51,276 nucleotides of DNA from Thermoplasmatales archaeon (GCA_014874365.1 JACWAH010000016.1:1-51276), one strand, 5' to 3'. Numbered from the stretch's first letter, positions 16,410-25,819 are shown. Program-made: numbers and translations. Notes: a model not told the origin generated them from the letters alone.

Positions 16410-17600
16410 TTGCTTGACCTGGTGACAACCAGCAGAAATAGAGAATACCTGATACTTCAACTGGGCAGGGAGTCTGTAAGACTGGCCTATGTTGACCTGG
16501 ATGATAGTACATATGTTGTATCGTCCGATTTCAACTCAAGGTGGCCATCCAATCTAATGCGAAGGGGAGAAGCCACTTTAATAATCGGGGAAATAAAAAA
16601 AATAGTTCATCCCGTAATGATGAAGGATGCAGGGATTAAATCTTCAATACTCTCAGCCCTGAAACAAAAATACGGGCAAGACAGCTTTGAAAAATGGTTC
16701 CCGAATCCCACCAGATTTGTCAAATTATCCGATACTCCTGTGGAGAAGTCTAAAGACAAAAATGAACGATATTTCAACTGGCTTGAAGATGAGTTTGACT
16801 CTATTTCCTCCCAATATGACAGGCACATTTTTGGCAACAGCATTAACGTATATCTGAGAGACAGGTCGGTGAGCACACTAACAAAAGCGTTTAAGGGGAA
16901 CTCATTCCTTCTCGAAATTGGACCTGGATCCGGTACGGAAACAGTTGAAATGCTAAAACTTGGAAATGAAGTTGTGGCTGCTGATATCTCCGGAAAAATG
17001 CTCGAAGTTCTCAACGAGAAGGCCCGCGCACTTGGACTGCAGAAATCGCTCACCACTGTCAGGATCAGGGCATCGAAAATTAGTGACCTATACAAGGACT
17101 ATCGGAACTCATTCGATGGAATATATTCCACATATGGGGCAATCAACTGTGAGCCCGACATAATGATGCTTCCGGAGAATTTTTCAAATCTTACAACGCG
17201 CAAATCGAAGGTACTTCTCGGGGTCTACAACAAGTTATGTGTATCTGAACCATTGCTGCACGCCATAGGCATCAAGCCTCAAAGGATTCTAGAGAGAATG
17301 TTCAACCCTATCCCGGAAGGGAAATCAAGATTTTGTATTGACGTCTATGCTTACACCCCATCATTTATCCAGTCTATTTTTAAAAGCGAGTTTAGTAAGG
17401 TGTCCCTTGAAGGCGTTCCCGTTTTTCTTCCGCCTTCTAATTATGATAAAATGGCAGCAGGGATTAAGGAAAAACACAAATATCTGACAAGAATCGATAC
17501 TGTTTTATCTCGACATTTTCCCTTCAATATCCTTGGAGATCATTTCCTTATCCTTATGGAGAAAAATAGTTCTGTTGATAAACGGTTATCAAAAGCCTGA
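16410..17600 (+). CDS. Fusion of a split-barrel (F420/flavin-type) domain and a SAM-dependent methyltransferase
   Basis: Residues 1-105 resemble the split beta-barrel of deazaflavin-dependent nitroreductase and pyridoxamine-oxidase-like proteins: TTSRN start, YVVSSDFNSRWPSNLMRRGE, ATLIIGEIKKIVHPV, ALKQKYG, WFPNPTRFVKL. Residues 125-390 form a class I methyltransferase: motif I LEIGPGSGTETVE, an acidic loop VVAADIS, and the YGAINCEPD region. The substrate is unknown. Start TTG 16410 follows an AT-rich box (cataatattt). The next gene, a DNA methylase, begins 2 nt after the stop by its longest frame, but probably at an internal ATG. Confidence 0.65.
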   Translation: MLDLVTTSRNREYLILQLGRESVRLAYVDLDDSTYVVSSDFNSRWPSNLMRRGEATLIIGEIKKIVHPVMMKDAGIKSSILSALKQKYGQDSFEKWFPNPTRFVKLSDTPVEKSKDKNERYFNWLEDEFDSISSQYDRHIFGNSINVYLRDRSVSTLTKAFKGNSFLLEIGPGSGTETVEMLKLGNEVVAADISGKMLEVLNEKARALGLQKSLTTVRIRASKISDLYKDYRNSFDGIYSTYGAINCEPDIMMLPENFSNLTTRKSKVLLGVYNKLCVSEPLLHAIGIKPQRILERMFNPIPEGKSRFCIDVYAYTPSFIQSIFKSEFSKVSLEGVPVFLPPSNYDKMAAGIKEKHKYLTRIDTVLSRHFPFNILGDHFLILMEKNSSVDKRLSKA

Positions 17601-17680
17601 GTGTGCCCGATTTAACAAGTATCAATCTGCAGAGTGCGTACCGGACAATAGTTAATAATTACCCGACAGTTTCTCAACGA

Positions 17681-18508
17681 ATGAAACCCCTGTTAAAATG
17701 GGCAGGAGGCAAGCGCCAGATTATACAGCATATCGTTAAGCTTTTGCCTGCCTCGTGGAATAGGTATTATGAGCCATTTGCAGGAGGCCTTGCATTGTTG
17801 TCTGAACTTGGGAATCGTGGGCTGGTTAGTTCAGCAATCATCTCCGATACCAATCCTGAGCTGATCAATTTATATCGTCAGGTCAAGGATTCGGCCGAAG
17901 CCTTAATTAAAACAGTATCTGAGTACGGTTTTGAGAATGAAAAGGATTACTACTACCAGACCAGATCAAAATTCAATGAAATAATAGGGAAAAACGACAG
18001 GAAATTGGAAAGGGCGGCAATCATGCTCTATCTCAACCGTTTTGGGTATAACGGGTTATGGAGGGTCAACTCTAAAGGTAGTTTTAACGTACCTTTCGGA
18101 AAATATGTCAATTCCCATTTGCCATCCAGGGATCAAATATTGCAATTCAGCGAACTATTGAAGAAAGTAGACATAGCCCTTGAGGACTTCCAGACTATCG
18201 CTCTTTCTGCTAAAAAAGGGGATTTAGTTTATTTTGATCCCCCTTATTTCCCGGTTTCGCACACTGCCTATTTCACTGATTATACCGCAGGCGGGTTCAG
18301 CATGAAAGATCAAAGAAGACTTTACGAAACTTGCCAGGAATTGAACAAAGAGGGGGTCAATTTCATTCTTAGCAACTCACACTCCCAGGAGTTGCTGGAT
18401 ATGTACAGGGAATTTCAGTGCTTTAAAATTGAAAGCAGGAGAAATATCAACAGCGCTTCAAATAAAAGGAAAGGGCATTTCGATCTCCTTGTCGCCAATC
18501 AGGATTGA
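17681..18508 (+). CDS. Dam-type DNA adenine methyltransferase (D12 class)
   Basis: N6-adenine methyltransferase. Motif I is LLKWAGGKRQIIQHI with YYEPFAGGLALLSEL; motif IV is DLVYFDPPYFPVS, the catalytic DPPY; LYLNRFGYNGLWRVNSKG is the signature of the Dam/DpnII group, which usually methylates GATC. ATG 17681 gives 275 residues, the normal Dam length, and starts MKPLLKWAGGK; a GTG at 17603 would add 26 residues of unconvincing sequence. An AT-rich box lies about 27 nt before ATG 17681. No restriction endonuclease is recognisable nearby, so it looks like an orphan methylase. Confidence 0.87.
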   Translation: MKPLLKWAGGKRQIIQHIVKLLPASWNRYYEPFAGGLALLSELGNRGLVSSAIISDTNPELINLYRQVKDSAEALIKTVSEYGFENEKDYYYQTRSKFNEIIGKNDRKLERAAIMLYLNRFGYNGLWRVNSKGSFNVPFGKYVNSHLPSRDQILQFSELLKKVDIALEDFQTIALSAKKGDLVYFDPPYFPVSHTAYFTDYTAGGFSMKDQRRLYETCQELNKEGVNFILSNSHSQELLDMYREFQCFKIESRRNINSASNKRKGHFDLLVANQD

Positions 18509-18531
18509 TCCTGCCAGTAGGAAGTGAAGGA

Positions 18532-19488
18532 TCAGACCCAGTTCCATATGTCCGGCTGGTAAGCCCTGACCCCCAGGAGACGAAACTTAGCCTCGGGATA
18601 ATTGCTGGCCATATCGTAAAGAATGGAAATCTGGCTATCCATCATTGACAATGGAAGGAAAATAAACGTTCTGTAAGTCCCTTTTTCAAACTTAGTTAGA
18701 ATAGCCGCTCTTGGCAATCTCACTTTGGAAGAATGTTTCCACAGGGTATCTAGAAATGGAGATTTTACGTACCTGAGATTAATCCCATTACCCAGCGTCT
18801 TGGTATTTTCCGAATCGTATTCTCCATCATTGTAAATAACCACCTTCAACCCCATACCCTGTATCGGTGTTGACATATATTCAATCAAATAATCGGTACT
18901 TTTACCATCGGGCAATCCGGTCGATTGAGGCATTTCTGATTGGTATGCCACAACGCCCAGATGAATGCGTGAATTAACTTCGTCGAATTTTGATATGCCA
19001 CCGCTACAGGGGCCAAGGTCTTCAATTCTCAGGCTGTTTTTCATATCTGAAATTTTCTTGCCAACGTTAGATATCATCTCCAGATCTGTATGATGAAATC
19101 TATATTCTGCATAAATTCTCCTGCCCTTCAGGTAAAACCCTACTCTTAGTGCAGACGGAATTTCGCTCAACCGGTTGATAATGTCAGAGGCCATTTCCAT
19201 TTCCTCTGCACGAATTCTTACGATAAGGCATTCTCCCATCTTCTCAGGTTTAAATGGAAACAAGCTGCCCTCCATCCGTATACCGGTTTCACCACATATG
19301 AAGAGGTCTATAAATGACCCTTCCTCCGTTTTTAGTGTATCAAGCGGGATTATCGACATTTCCCTTTGAAGCAACGGTATTATTGGATGAGTTTGTTCCA
19401 TTGAAATGGTCAACTGCATATCCAGCCTGCTGTCAACTTCACGATACAGCATTGAATTCACCCTGCTTAGATCGTTTTGGAACCTCAT
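18532..19488 (-). CDS. Conserved-looking protein of unknown function
   Basis: 318 residues, soluble, with no domain I recognise. It has alternating strands and helices, a region rich in Met, and no metal-binding cluster. The start ATG 19488 lies about 26 nt behind a TATA-like box (TTTAATTA on the minus strand, about 19510-19517), which supports leaderless transcription; a second ATG at residue 13 is possible. It converges with the DNA methylase gene (23 nt between the stops). Confidence 0.6.
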   Translation of the reverse strand: MRFQNDLSRVNSMLYREVDSRLDMQLTISMEQTHPIIPLLQREMSIIPLDTLKTEEGSFIDLFICGETGIRMEGSLFPFKPEKMGECLIVRIRAEEMEMASDIINRLSEIPSALRVGFYLKGRRIYAEYRFHHTDLEMISNVGKKISDMKNSLRIEDLGPCSGGISKFDEVNSRIHLGVVAYQSEMPQSTGLPDGKSTDYLIEYMSTPIQGMGLKVVIYNDGEYDSENTKTLGNGINLRYVKSPFLDTLWKHSSKVRLPRAAILTKFEKGTYRTFIFLPLSMMDSQISILYDMASNYPEAKFRLLGVRAYQPDIWNWV

Positions 19489-19773
19489 TTATCATAATAA
19501 CCCGGCTAATTAAATCAAAATCATGAAAGTCATTAGATAGGGAAATTTGAGTGCTTCCGGGAGTCATATTCCAAGTCCTCGAGAATAAGCCGAAGAATTC
19601 CCCACAAAATCCCGCCTGCAATTTATCTCACATCTTCCAGATACTCTGGTTATCTAGTCTAAAGCCAATCGGTTATAATAGTTATCCCCGTACGCTCATA
19701 TATTGGGCAGGAAAAAACGGAACATCGAGGTCTACTGCGAGCCTGAACCCGAATTAATCCCGGCTTTTGGAAA
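19489..19773. other. Intergenic region with no supported gene
   Basis: Only short frames occur in the 285 bases between the unknown gene's promoter and the tRNA. I see the minus-strand promoter box near 19512 and nothing else that can be supported. Confidence 0.4.
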
Positions 19774-19854
19774 CGCGAGGAGGGGGATTCGAACCCCCGC
19801 TCTCATAGAGAAACAGCTTAGCAGGCTGCCGCCGTACCGCTGGGCCATCCTCGC
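19774..19854 (-). tRNA. tRNA-Ser (anticodon GCU)
   Basis: Read on the minus strand, GCGAGGA pairs with TCCTCGC to form the acceptor stem; the D arm is GCC/GGC around AGCGGTAC; the anticodon stem GCAGC/GCTGT encloses the loop CTGCTAA with anticodon GCT; a long variable arm TTCTC-TAT-GAGA marks a class II tRNA; the T stem is GGGGG/CCCCC around TTCGAAT. It reads serine codons AGC and AGU. No intron, and CCA is not encoded. Confidence 0.95.
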
Positions 19855-19861
19855 TCAAAAA

Positions 19862-20020
19862 TTAAGCGCCGTATCTTTCCTGAAGATCGTTTGCCACCTG
19901 TTCAAGAACTTCTTCGAAGTCTTCATTTTCAAGAGTAACAACTTCCCCAGTGGGGAGGGTAATCCTGGCAAAGTAGACTTCGCCATCCTTTGATATTTCA
20001 ACTTCAGCCATTTTATCCAT
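19862..20020 (-). CDS. Small acidic protein (52 residues)
   Basis: A short intact frame directly upstream of the tRNA on the same strand, with ATG 20020 (or ATG 20011). It reads MDKMAEVEISKDGEVYFARI, continues with TLPTGEVVTLENEDFEEVLE and ends QVANDLQERYGA. The regular strand-strand-helix pattern and strong codon structure argue for a real gene. It is acidic and soluble. Function unknown. It is divergent from the membrane protein gene at 20136 and may be co-transcribed with the tRNA. Confidence 0.65.
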   Translation of the reverse strand: MDKMAEVEISKDGEVYFARITLPTGEVVTLENEDFEEVLEQVANDLQERYGA

Positions 20021-20103
20021 TTGCAGCACCAGCTTTTGGGTGTATGTATCTCTTTTTAAGATACTTTGCTTTCGCCATGTCTTTCAGGCGCACCCCCAAA
20101 GCG

Positions 20104-20111
20104 TTTTATGG
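20104..20111 (+). promoter_or_regulatory. TATA box of the CcdC-like membrane protein gene
   Basis: ttttatgg is centred about 28 nt before ATG 20136, which points to that ATG as the start rather than the upstream in-frame ATG at 20040. Confidence 0.45.
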
Positions 20112-20135
20112 CAGATTAGTTATCGTATCTGGAAA

Positions 20136-20660
20136 ATGGTATCCGGAACATTGGGAAATTTACAGTCCTATTTTAACAGTATCCCGCTTGCCTATCCATT
20201 ATACACTTTACTTGCGATTATTGGATTGATGTACCTTTTTCGAATAGGAAGAGCGATTCGCGGAGAGAAATTCTCTGAAACAAGAGTATTCATGACTCCT
20301 GTCATTTATTCGGTTTTTGTGGCATTCACTTTTATAAATGGAACTGAGAATGAACTTATTGCCGCACTGATTGATAGTGTAATAGGAATCGCTATCGGCA
20401 TTCTTCTCAGCGGAAAAATAGGGATATTCACAAGGAAAGGCAGGCTTTATTATAAAAGGTCAATAGGCGTTGCTACATTGTTTACAACTTTTTTTACCCT
20501 TAAAATAATGGCACTGCTGTATTATCCCATTCTGGACGCATTGTTTGTCTCCTCGATACTGCTTACGCTTGTAACCGGCATGATCATCGGTGAAGCTGTT
20601 CGAATATTCATTAAATTCAGGAAATACGATAAAGGATCCCCAGTCCAGGGCGTTGAATGA
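20136..20660 (+). CDS. Multi-spanning membrane protein, CcdC/DUF1453-like
   Basis: About 174 residues with five hydrophobic segments. It shares a spaced pattern with the protein at 32916-33419: a first helix, then a basic R..R.F...R.F..P loop, further helices, a G.LYYKRS or LMYKRS element, and a final TGMIIGE followed by an R..K.R basic end. This topology resembles CcdC-like membrane proteins. Function unknown. The start is set by the TATA box 28 nt upstream; the 32 residues before it in the longer frame are not typical of the family. It converges with the YyaL-type gene (2 nt apart). Confidence 0.6.
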   Translation: MVSGTLGNLQSYFNSIPLAYPLYTLLAIIGLMYLFRIGRAIRGEKFSETRVFMTPVIYSVFVAFTFINGTENELIAALIDSVIGIAIGILLSGKIGIFTRKGRLYYKRSIGVATLFTTFFTLKIMALLYYPILDALFVSSILLTLVTGMIIGEAVRIFIKFRKYDKGSPVQGVE

Positions 20661-20662
20661 AT

Positions 20663-22708
20663 TTATTTTTCGGAGACCTCAAGAGAAATTGAGCTGAGAA
20701 CTTTAGACAGAGAATCAACAGGTTTCCTGCATTCTTTCAATGTGCACAGGGAATATTCCACCTTCGGCGATTGTGTTGAATCGAGATACATATATGCCAG
20801 CGGTGAAAATTCAATTCCTGTCGTGTAATTTTTCCTGTACGCTTCATTATCGACTCCTGACGACTTGATAAAGTATGCGTGCTTCAACAACGAATAAGCT
20901 GACTGGATTAACACTGCGAAATACTGGGGGGATTCTGATGCAACTCCAGCGAAGAAATTGATCTCCTTTTGGGCGATTTCCAGGTATTCAGGTTTCTCTT
21001 TCAAATATGAAAGTATCACCAGGTTTTGCAATTCAATCGAATTGCCGGACGGAAGCGGGGCATCATAAGCTTCCTTGACCCTAACCGGAATGTCGTCCTT
21101 CAAGGGTGAAGTGTAAAATCCTCCTTCTTTATCAATGAAAACATCCAGCAATTTTGCATTGACCTTTGAGGCAATATCCAAGTATCTTTCCTCCGGAGCA
21201 ACAGAATATAGCTCAAGGAGGGCACTAACCAGGTAGGCGTAGTCGTTGAGCATTCCATCACCAAAAGTTGATCCTTTTATCATCTCGTGAAGTAATTCTC
21301 CATTTTCTTTTACCAGGTTTTTTAGGATGAAGTCAACGGTTTCAACTGCGGTTCGAAGATATTCCTCCTGTCCAGTTGCCTTGTATGCTTTGGCGAGAGA
21401 GATTATCAATAGTGAGTTGAGTTCCGTCACCACCTTTTTATCTATTCCTGGCGCTTCCCTGTTTTTTCTCGCAGAAAGCAGTTTGAGCCTTGAATCGTTC
21501 ATTCTTTTTTCAACAGACTCCTGATCAATTGACAGGATGGTTGAATATTCAGAAAACGGTTTTCCGGAATAGAGAATATTCAGGTGGTTGCTTCTGCCAG
21601 TGACCTCGTCCACGAAATTGCCTTTGGATGAACAATTATATATTTCCGAGAATAGTTCGGCATCCTGGCCAAGAATGGAAATTAGTTCCGCATAAGACCA
21701 GAGATAGTACCTCCCTTCACCAGCTCCGCTGTCCGCATCCATAGCGGAGTAAAAACCACCTCCCAGGTCCTTCATTTCTCTTGTCAGGAAAGAGTGAATT
21801 TCTGCTATTACTTTAGAGAAGAACCTGTCTCCAGTAATCTGGTAAGCTTCAGCATAAGACCAGATTGCCATGGCTTGATCGTACAGCATTTTTTCGAAGT
21901 GAGGAACAGTCCACTGTGGATCCGTAGAGTACCTGTGTAAACCAAAGCCTATCTGGTCATAAACTCCGCCATACCTTATCTTCCTCAGGGTCATGGTAAC
22001 CATATCGAGAGCTTCCTTCTCTCTGCTCACGTAGTGATATCGCATAAGGAAATTCAGGTACGGGAAATTTGGGAATTTCGGCCTGAAGCCGAAGCCTCCA
22101 TTTTCCGGGTCATAAATTTTCTTTAATTCGGAATAGGTTTTTTCCCATGCAGGGTCGATATCAAATTCGCCCTTCCTTATCCTTCCCATATTTTTTACTG
22201 CATTGACTACTTTATCAGCCTGATCTTTCAATTCACTTCTCTTTTCTTTCCAAAGCTCAGAAATTTGTGAAGTCAAATCTATGAGGCCAACCTGGCCGCC
22301 CCTGGACTCCTTAGGTATATATGTAAAGGCAAAAAATGGTCTCTTGTCTGAGTCCAGTACAAGGTTTAGTGGCCATCCCCCGGATCCGGTCATCATCTGG
22401 CAGACGCTCATATAAAATTGATCAATATCGGGTCTTTCTTCCCTGTCTACCTTTATGCTGACAAACGCGTCGTTCATCGCTTTTGCCACTGTTGCGTCCT
22501 CAAAACTCTCCTTCTCCATCACATGGCACCAGTGGCATGTTGAATATCCTATACTCAGGAAAACCGGCTTATCATCCCGTTTAGCTTTTGCGAAGGTCTC
22601 CTCAGACCAGGGATGCCAGTCTACGGGGTTGTACACATGCTGGATGAGGTATGGGCTCTTCTGGCCATCGAGATGATTCTTCTTGATTGTCATTTCCAGC
22701 CAATTCAC
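20663..22708 (-). CDS. YyaL/SPATA20-type thioredoxin-domain protein (DUF255)
   Basis: 681 residues, the usual length of this widespread family. The N-terminal thioredoxin-like domain has [33 protein letters not shown] with the CxxC, and [10 protein letters not shown]; the remainder is an (alpha/alpha)6-barrel-like domain resembling N-acylglucosamine epimerase, with [17 protein letters not shown] and [10 protein letters not shown]. The biochemical role of the family is not settled. GTG 22708 lies 25 nt behind a minus-strand AT box centred near 22733; ATG 22693 is an alternative. It is divergent from the ArsB-like gene. Confidence 0.88.
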   Translation of the reverse strand: MNWLEMTIKKNHLDGQKSPYLIQHVYNPVDWHPWSEETFAKAKRDDKPVFLSIGYSTCHWCHVMEKESFEDATVAKAMNDAFVSIKVDREERPDIDQFYMSVCQMMTGSGGWPLNLVLDSDKRPFFAFTYIPKESRGGQVGLIDLTSQISELWKEKRSELKDQADKVVNAVKNMGRIRKGEFDIDPAWEKTYSELKKIYDPENGGFGFRPKFPNFPYLNFLMRYHYVSREKEALDMVTMTLRKIRYGGVYDQIGFGLHRYSTDPQWTVPHFEKMLYDQAMAIWSYAEAYQITGDRFFSKVIAEIHSFLTREMKDLGGGFYSAMDADSGAGEGRYYLWSYAELISILGQDAELFSEIYNCSSKGNFVDEVTGRSNHLNILYSGKPFSEYSTILSIDQESVEKRMNDSRLKLLSARKNREAPGIDKKVVTELNSLLIISLAKAYKATGQEEYLRTAVETVDFILKNLVKENGELLHEMIKGSTFGDGMLNDYAYLVSALLELYSVAPEERYLDIASKVNAKLLDVFIDKEGGFYTSPLKDDIPVRVKEAYDAPLPSGNSIELQNLVILSYLKEKPEYLEIAQKEINFFAGVASESPQYFAVLIQSAYSLLKHAYFIKSSGVDNEAYRKNYTTGIEFSPLAYMYLDSTQSPKVEYSLCTLKECRKPVDSLSKVLSSISLEVSEK

Positions 22709-22757
22709 AGGTGAGTGAAAAAACTATGTTAATTATCCAGATGACAATCTGGTGCCG

Positions 22758-22764
22758 ATATAAA
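22758..22764 (+). promoter_or_regulatory. TATA box of the ArsB-like transporter gene
   Basis: atataaa, centre 22761, lies 27 nt before CTG 22788 but more than 130 nt before the first standard start codon (GTG 22893) of the open frame. The spacing supports initiation at the CTG. Confidence 0.45.
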
Positions 22765-22787
22765 CGGGAGTAACGAATCTCGCCTTT

Positions 22788-24056
22788 CTGGAAAGTTCTG
22801 GGATTTTCGCGTTTACTCTCCTGCTGGTTATCAAGAAGCCAAAAGGAATTGGGATTGGTTTTTCTGCAATTCTTGGAGGGCTCATTACAATCGTGTTCGG
22901 CCTGATTACACTGCAGGACCTGGAAACCATATGGACAATCACCTGGAACTCCACCTTTACGTTCGTTGCAATCATCATTTTCTCGCTCGTACTCGAGGAA
23001 GCCGGATTCTTCAGGTTTCTTGGGTTCAGGATCGCGCAGAATTCCAGGTCGAGCAGGAAGGTCCTATTCATTTACATATCATTTTTTACAGCTCTTGTAT
23101 CCGCCCTCTTTGCAAATGATGGAGCAATTCTGGTAATGACTCCGGTTACATTCCTGCTATTGAGGGAACTTGGCTTTGATCCAAGAGAAATGATCCCATA
23201 CCTGATTTCAGTTGCGTTCATTTCAGACATTGCCTCCACCCCTTTCGTGATAAGCAACCTTGTAAACATTATTGCTGCATCGTATTTCAGCCTGGATTTC
23301 ATTACATATGCAGAAGTTATGTTCATTCCAAATCTTGTTGCGGTGCTAACCTCCATCGCAATTCTTTACCTTATTTTCAGGAAAGAACTGTCAGGAACGT
23401 TTGCACTGAATCACAAATTTGACGGCAGTTCCATGATTCAGGACAACCTGATTTTTAATCTTGCGGCCCCAATGACCATCGCCCTGATGATCACGTATGC
23501 CCTGACCGGGTTATACGGAATACCGGTGGCATTTGTTGCCGTGCCTTCCATCTCTGCCTTCTTTGCCATTGCATCCCTCAGGGGAAAAGTCGATTCAAGA
23601 AAGATACTCAGGGAAGCCCCCTGGCAGGTTGTACTGTTTTCTCTTGGAATGTTCATCGTCGTTTTTGCACTCGGGAATAGCGGACTCACATCGTTTATGG
23701 CTTCCTCTCTTTCCTGGATTGGCGACCATACCGGTGTCTTTTCTATTACCGTGTCGGGACTGTTCATCGTCCCTTTCACCTCTTTCCTTAACAACCTCCC
23801 TGCAACAATGTTAACGGGACTGGCTGTCCATTCCTTGGGTTCTTCTGGAGGTATGATTTATGAATTAATCATTGCAAACGATATAGGGACCAAGATTTCA
23901 CCCATCGGGTCTCTGGCCACCCTCCTTTGGCTGCATGATCTTTCCGTAAAGAGGAATATCAGGATACCTGCGGCTGAATACGTGAAGTACGGCGTACTGG
24001 TCACGATTCCCGCACTGATACTTTCATCGCTGGCTCTTACTGTATTTGTGTACTGA
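22788..24056 (+). CDS. ArsB/NhaD-type ion transporter, probable CTG start
   Basis: Integral membrane protein of the ion-transporter superfamily (arsenite, Na+/H+ or dicarboxylate type) with about ten hydrophobic helices; conserved-looking segments are FFTALVSALFANDGAILVMTP, DIASTPFVISNLVNI and TSFLNNLPATMLTGLAV. The substrate is not predictable. The first standard start codon is GTG 22893, but coding-quality sequence continues upstream (GIFAFTLLLVIKKPKGIGIG, the expected first helix and loop) to a TAA at 22761-22763 without ATG, GTG or TTG. CTG 22788 is 27 nt behind a TATA box and gives 422 residues, normal for the family. If CTG is not used, the start is 22893. Confidence 0.75.
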   Translation: MESSGIFAFTLLLVIKKPKGIGIGFSAILGGLITIVFGLITLQDLETIWTITWNSTFTFVAIIIFSLVLEEAGFFRFLGFRIAQNSRSSRKVLFIYISFFTALVSALFANDGAILVMTPVTFLLLRELGFDPREMIPYLISVAFISDIASTPFVISNLVNIIAASYFSLDFITYAEVMFIPNLVAVLTSIAILYLIFRKELSGTFALNHKFDGSSMIQDNLIFNLAAPMTIALMITYALTGLYGIPVAFVAVPSISAFFAIASLRGKVDSRKILREAPWQVVLFSLGMFIVVFALGNSGLTSFMASSLSWIGDHTGVFSITVSGLFIVPFTSFLNNLPATMLTGLAVHSLGSSGGMIYELIIANDIGTKISPIGSLATLLWLHDLSVKRNIRIPAAEYVKYGVLVTIPALILSSLALTVFVY

Positions 24057-24093
24057 GTCTGAAGTTATATTTGTTGCAGTAATCCTGTCACAG

Positions 24094-24669
24094 ATGGCTA
24101 CAATTTTCCTTATCAGGCATGGCGAAAGCGAAGCGAATGTTAAGGAGGTTCTTTCTGACAGTCTTGAGGGTTATCCATTGACTGAAAAGGGTAAGGATGA
24201 AATCAGGCGCATTTCATTGCAGCTAAAAGGAATAAAGTTTGACAAAATTATTTCGAGTCCAGTCCTCAGGGCCAGAGAATCAGCGGATATAATATCAAAG
24301 GTAACCGGCATCAGGATTGAGGTGGATGAAAGGCTGAGAGAGTCGTCTATGGGTGTGTACAACAATAAGCATTATTTCGAGCTTCCGGAAGGAGGGAGGG
24401 AAGCTAAGGGCCTTGAGTCCTGGGACTCAATAAGTACAAGGATGGTGGATTTTTCCAGGAATCAGGGAGGAACAATAATTGCGGTCAGCCACCAGATTAC
24501 TATCAGGGTGTTGTTAGCACATTTTCTTCAGCTGGGTGAATTGGAATCCTATGGTCTGGACATCTCTAAGGGTACATTGTCTGTGATTGATTCGGCCTCG
24601 GGGAAAGTTAGTGCCATCGGTTCAATGAGATTGAGCGAACGCCTCAAATCAAGAATGGGAGGTGACTGA
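24094..24669 (+). CDS. Histidine phosphatase superfamily protein, first of a pair
   Basis: Phosphoglycerate-mutase-like phosphatase. ATG 24094 gives 191 residues beginning MATIFLIRHGES, where His9 of RHG is the phosphate acceptor; the second catalytic His is in AVSHQ, and SSPVLRARESADII carries the usual substrate arginine. An ATG-less extension to 24046 overlapping the transporter gene is not needed. The next gene is a homologue (both have the RHGESE.NV start and an ESYGL segment), so the pair arose by tandem duplication. The substrate could be a phosphoglycerate, a sugar or a nucleotide phosphate. Confidence 0.85.
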   Translation: MATIFLIRHGESEANVKEVLSDSLEGYPLTEKGKDEIRRISLQLKGIKFDKIISSPVLRARESADIISKVTGIRIEVDERLRESSMGVYNNKHYFELPEGGREAKGLESWDSISTRMVDFSRNQGGTIIAVSHQITIRVLLAHFLQLGELESYGLDISKGTLSVIDSASGKVSAIGSMRLSERLKSRMGGD

Positions 24670-24670
24670 G

Positions 24671-25282
24671 GTGAAGTATGCAATATTTATCAGGCATGGC
24701 GAAAGCGAATCAAACGTGCTCACAATTCTCGCTTCCAGGAATGAGTCTTACCACCTGACAAATAAAGGAATAAGCCAGGTAAAAAGGACCGCGTCCCAAC
24801 TTCATGACCTGGACATCAAAAGCATGTACACAAGCCCGGTAACAAGGGCGAGAGATACAGGTGACATAATTGCAAAAGAATTGAACCTGAAACCAGAGGT
24901 CAGGGAGGAGATTAGGGAAACAGACTTTGGCAAGAGTGAAGGCAAACTCTTTCCAGGCAAGATTTCCGAACTGACGGATGAGGAGAGAGGGGATATGGGA
25001 ATTGAAAGCTGGTCATCACACGTGAACAGAATGCGCTCTTTCTTTTCAGGCCTTAGGGAAAATTCGGTAATCGTATCACACGGTTTCCTGATTAAGGCCT
25101 TCGTTTCAGATCTTCTGCAATTGAACAGCGACGAATCCTATGGACTCACAATCAGGTTTGCATCAATTACGATTGTTACCATACCGGATGGCAAATTGCT
25201 GACCATAGGATCGGTAGTGCTTTCAAAAGAACTTAAGGAGATTCTTGGAAATAAATCAGGAAAACACACTGGCGACTTCTAG
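24671..25282 (+). CDS. Histidine phosphatase superfamily protein, second of a pair
   Basis: Tandem paralogue of the preceding gene, 203 residues: FIRHGESESNV with the catalytic His, TSPVTRARDTGDIIA, the acid region REETDFG-like IRETDFGKSEG, and VSHGFLIKAF with the second His. The start GTG 24671 is decided by GGAGGTGA five nt upstream, a near-perfect Shine-Dalgarno sequence formed inside the end of the first gene; GTG 24662 would lie within that sequence. It was probably duplicated locally and may have diverged in specificity. Confidence 0.85.
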   Translation: MKYAIFIRHGESESNVLTILASRNESYHLTNKGISQVKRTASQLHDLDIKSMYTSPVTRARDTGDIIAKELNLKPEVREEIRETDFGKSEGKLFPGKISELTDEERGDMGIESWSSHVNRMRSFFSGLRENSVIVSHGFLIKAFVSDLLQLNSDESYGLTIRFASITIVTIPDGKLLTIGSVVLSKELKEILGNKSGKHTGDF

Positions 25283-25297
25283 GTTTCATGTGTTGTC

Positions 25298-25750
25298 CTA
25301 ATTCCTGATCACTTTAGAAATAATTCCTGCAACTTCATCAAGAAATGTTTCATCGCTCTTTGAAAAAGCATCTTTTTTGTCTGAGTCTATGTCGATTTCT
25401 CCGATAACTGTACCATTTACGCGGATTGGAACCACGATCTCGGAGTTCGTCGATGGGAAACAGGCCAGGTATGTATTGTTGCCCTTGACATCTGGTTCAT
25501 TCACGATCTGATCTCTGACAACAGCAAGGCTGCACAATCCTTCACCAAGGGTGATGACTTCATGTTCTGTTTTCTCCCCGGCATAAGTATCCAGATGCAA
25601 TTTTCCATCGGCTAGAAGATAGATGCCAACCCAATTGTAATCAGGAAACCGGTTCTTAAGTTCATCGCAAATCCACTGATTGATTGCAGTTCCTGACCGA
25701 ATTCTATTTTTAAGCTCTTCCAGGAAGGACTTGGCAGTATCATTATCCAT
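25298..25750 (-). CDS. GAF-domain free methionine-(R)-sulfoxide reductase
   Basis: A 150-residue single GAF domain of the fRMsr type, which reduces free methionine-R-sulfoxide with thioredoxin-like donors. The family signature is complete: NWVGIYLL, LGEGLCSLAVV (first Cys), a YLACFPSTNSEIVVPI stretch (catalytic Cys, then NSEIVVPI), VIGEIDIDSD and FDEVAGII-like end. The three-cysteine set of the enterobacterial enzyme is reduced to these two. The gene stands alone between the phosphatase pair and an unknown gene. Confidence 0.82.
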   Translation of the reverse strand: MDNDTAKSFLEELKNRIRSGTAINQWICDELKNRFPDYNWVGIYLLADGKLHLDTYAGEKTEHEVITLGEGLCSLAVVRDQIVNEPDVKGNNTYLACFPSTNSEIVVPIRVNGTVIGEIDIDSDKKDAFSKSDETFLDEVAGIISKVIRN

Positions 25751-25819
25751 TTTTCCTCAATGGATTGATCTGGCATAATTCTTTTCAAACTATATCATGG
25801 TGTTACTGCTGCAACTTTT

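Noticed and set aside
19703-19993. 96-residue plus-strand frame over the tRNA
   Set aside because: It translates the complement of tRNA-Ser and of the 52-residue gene.
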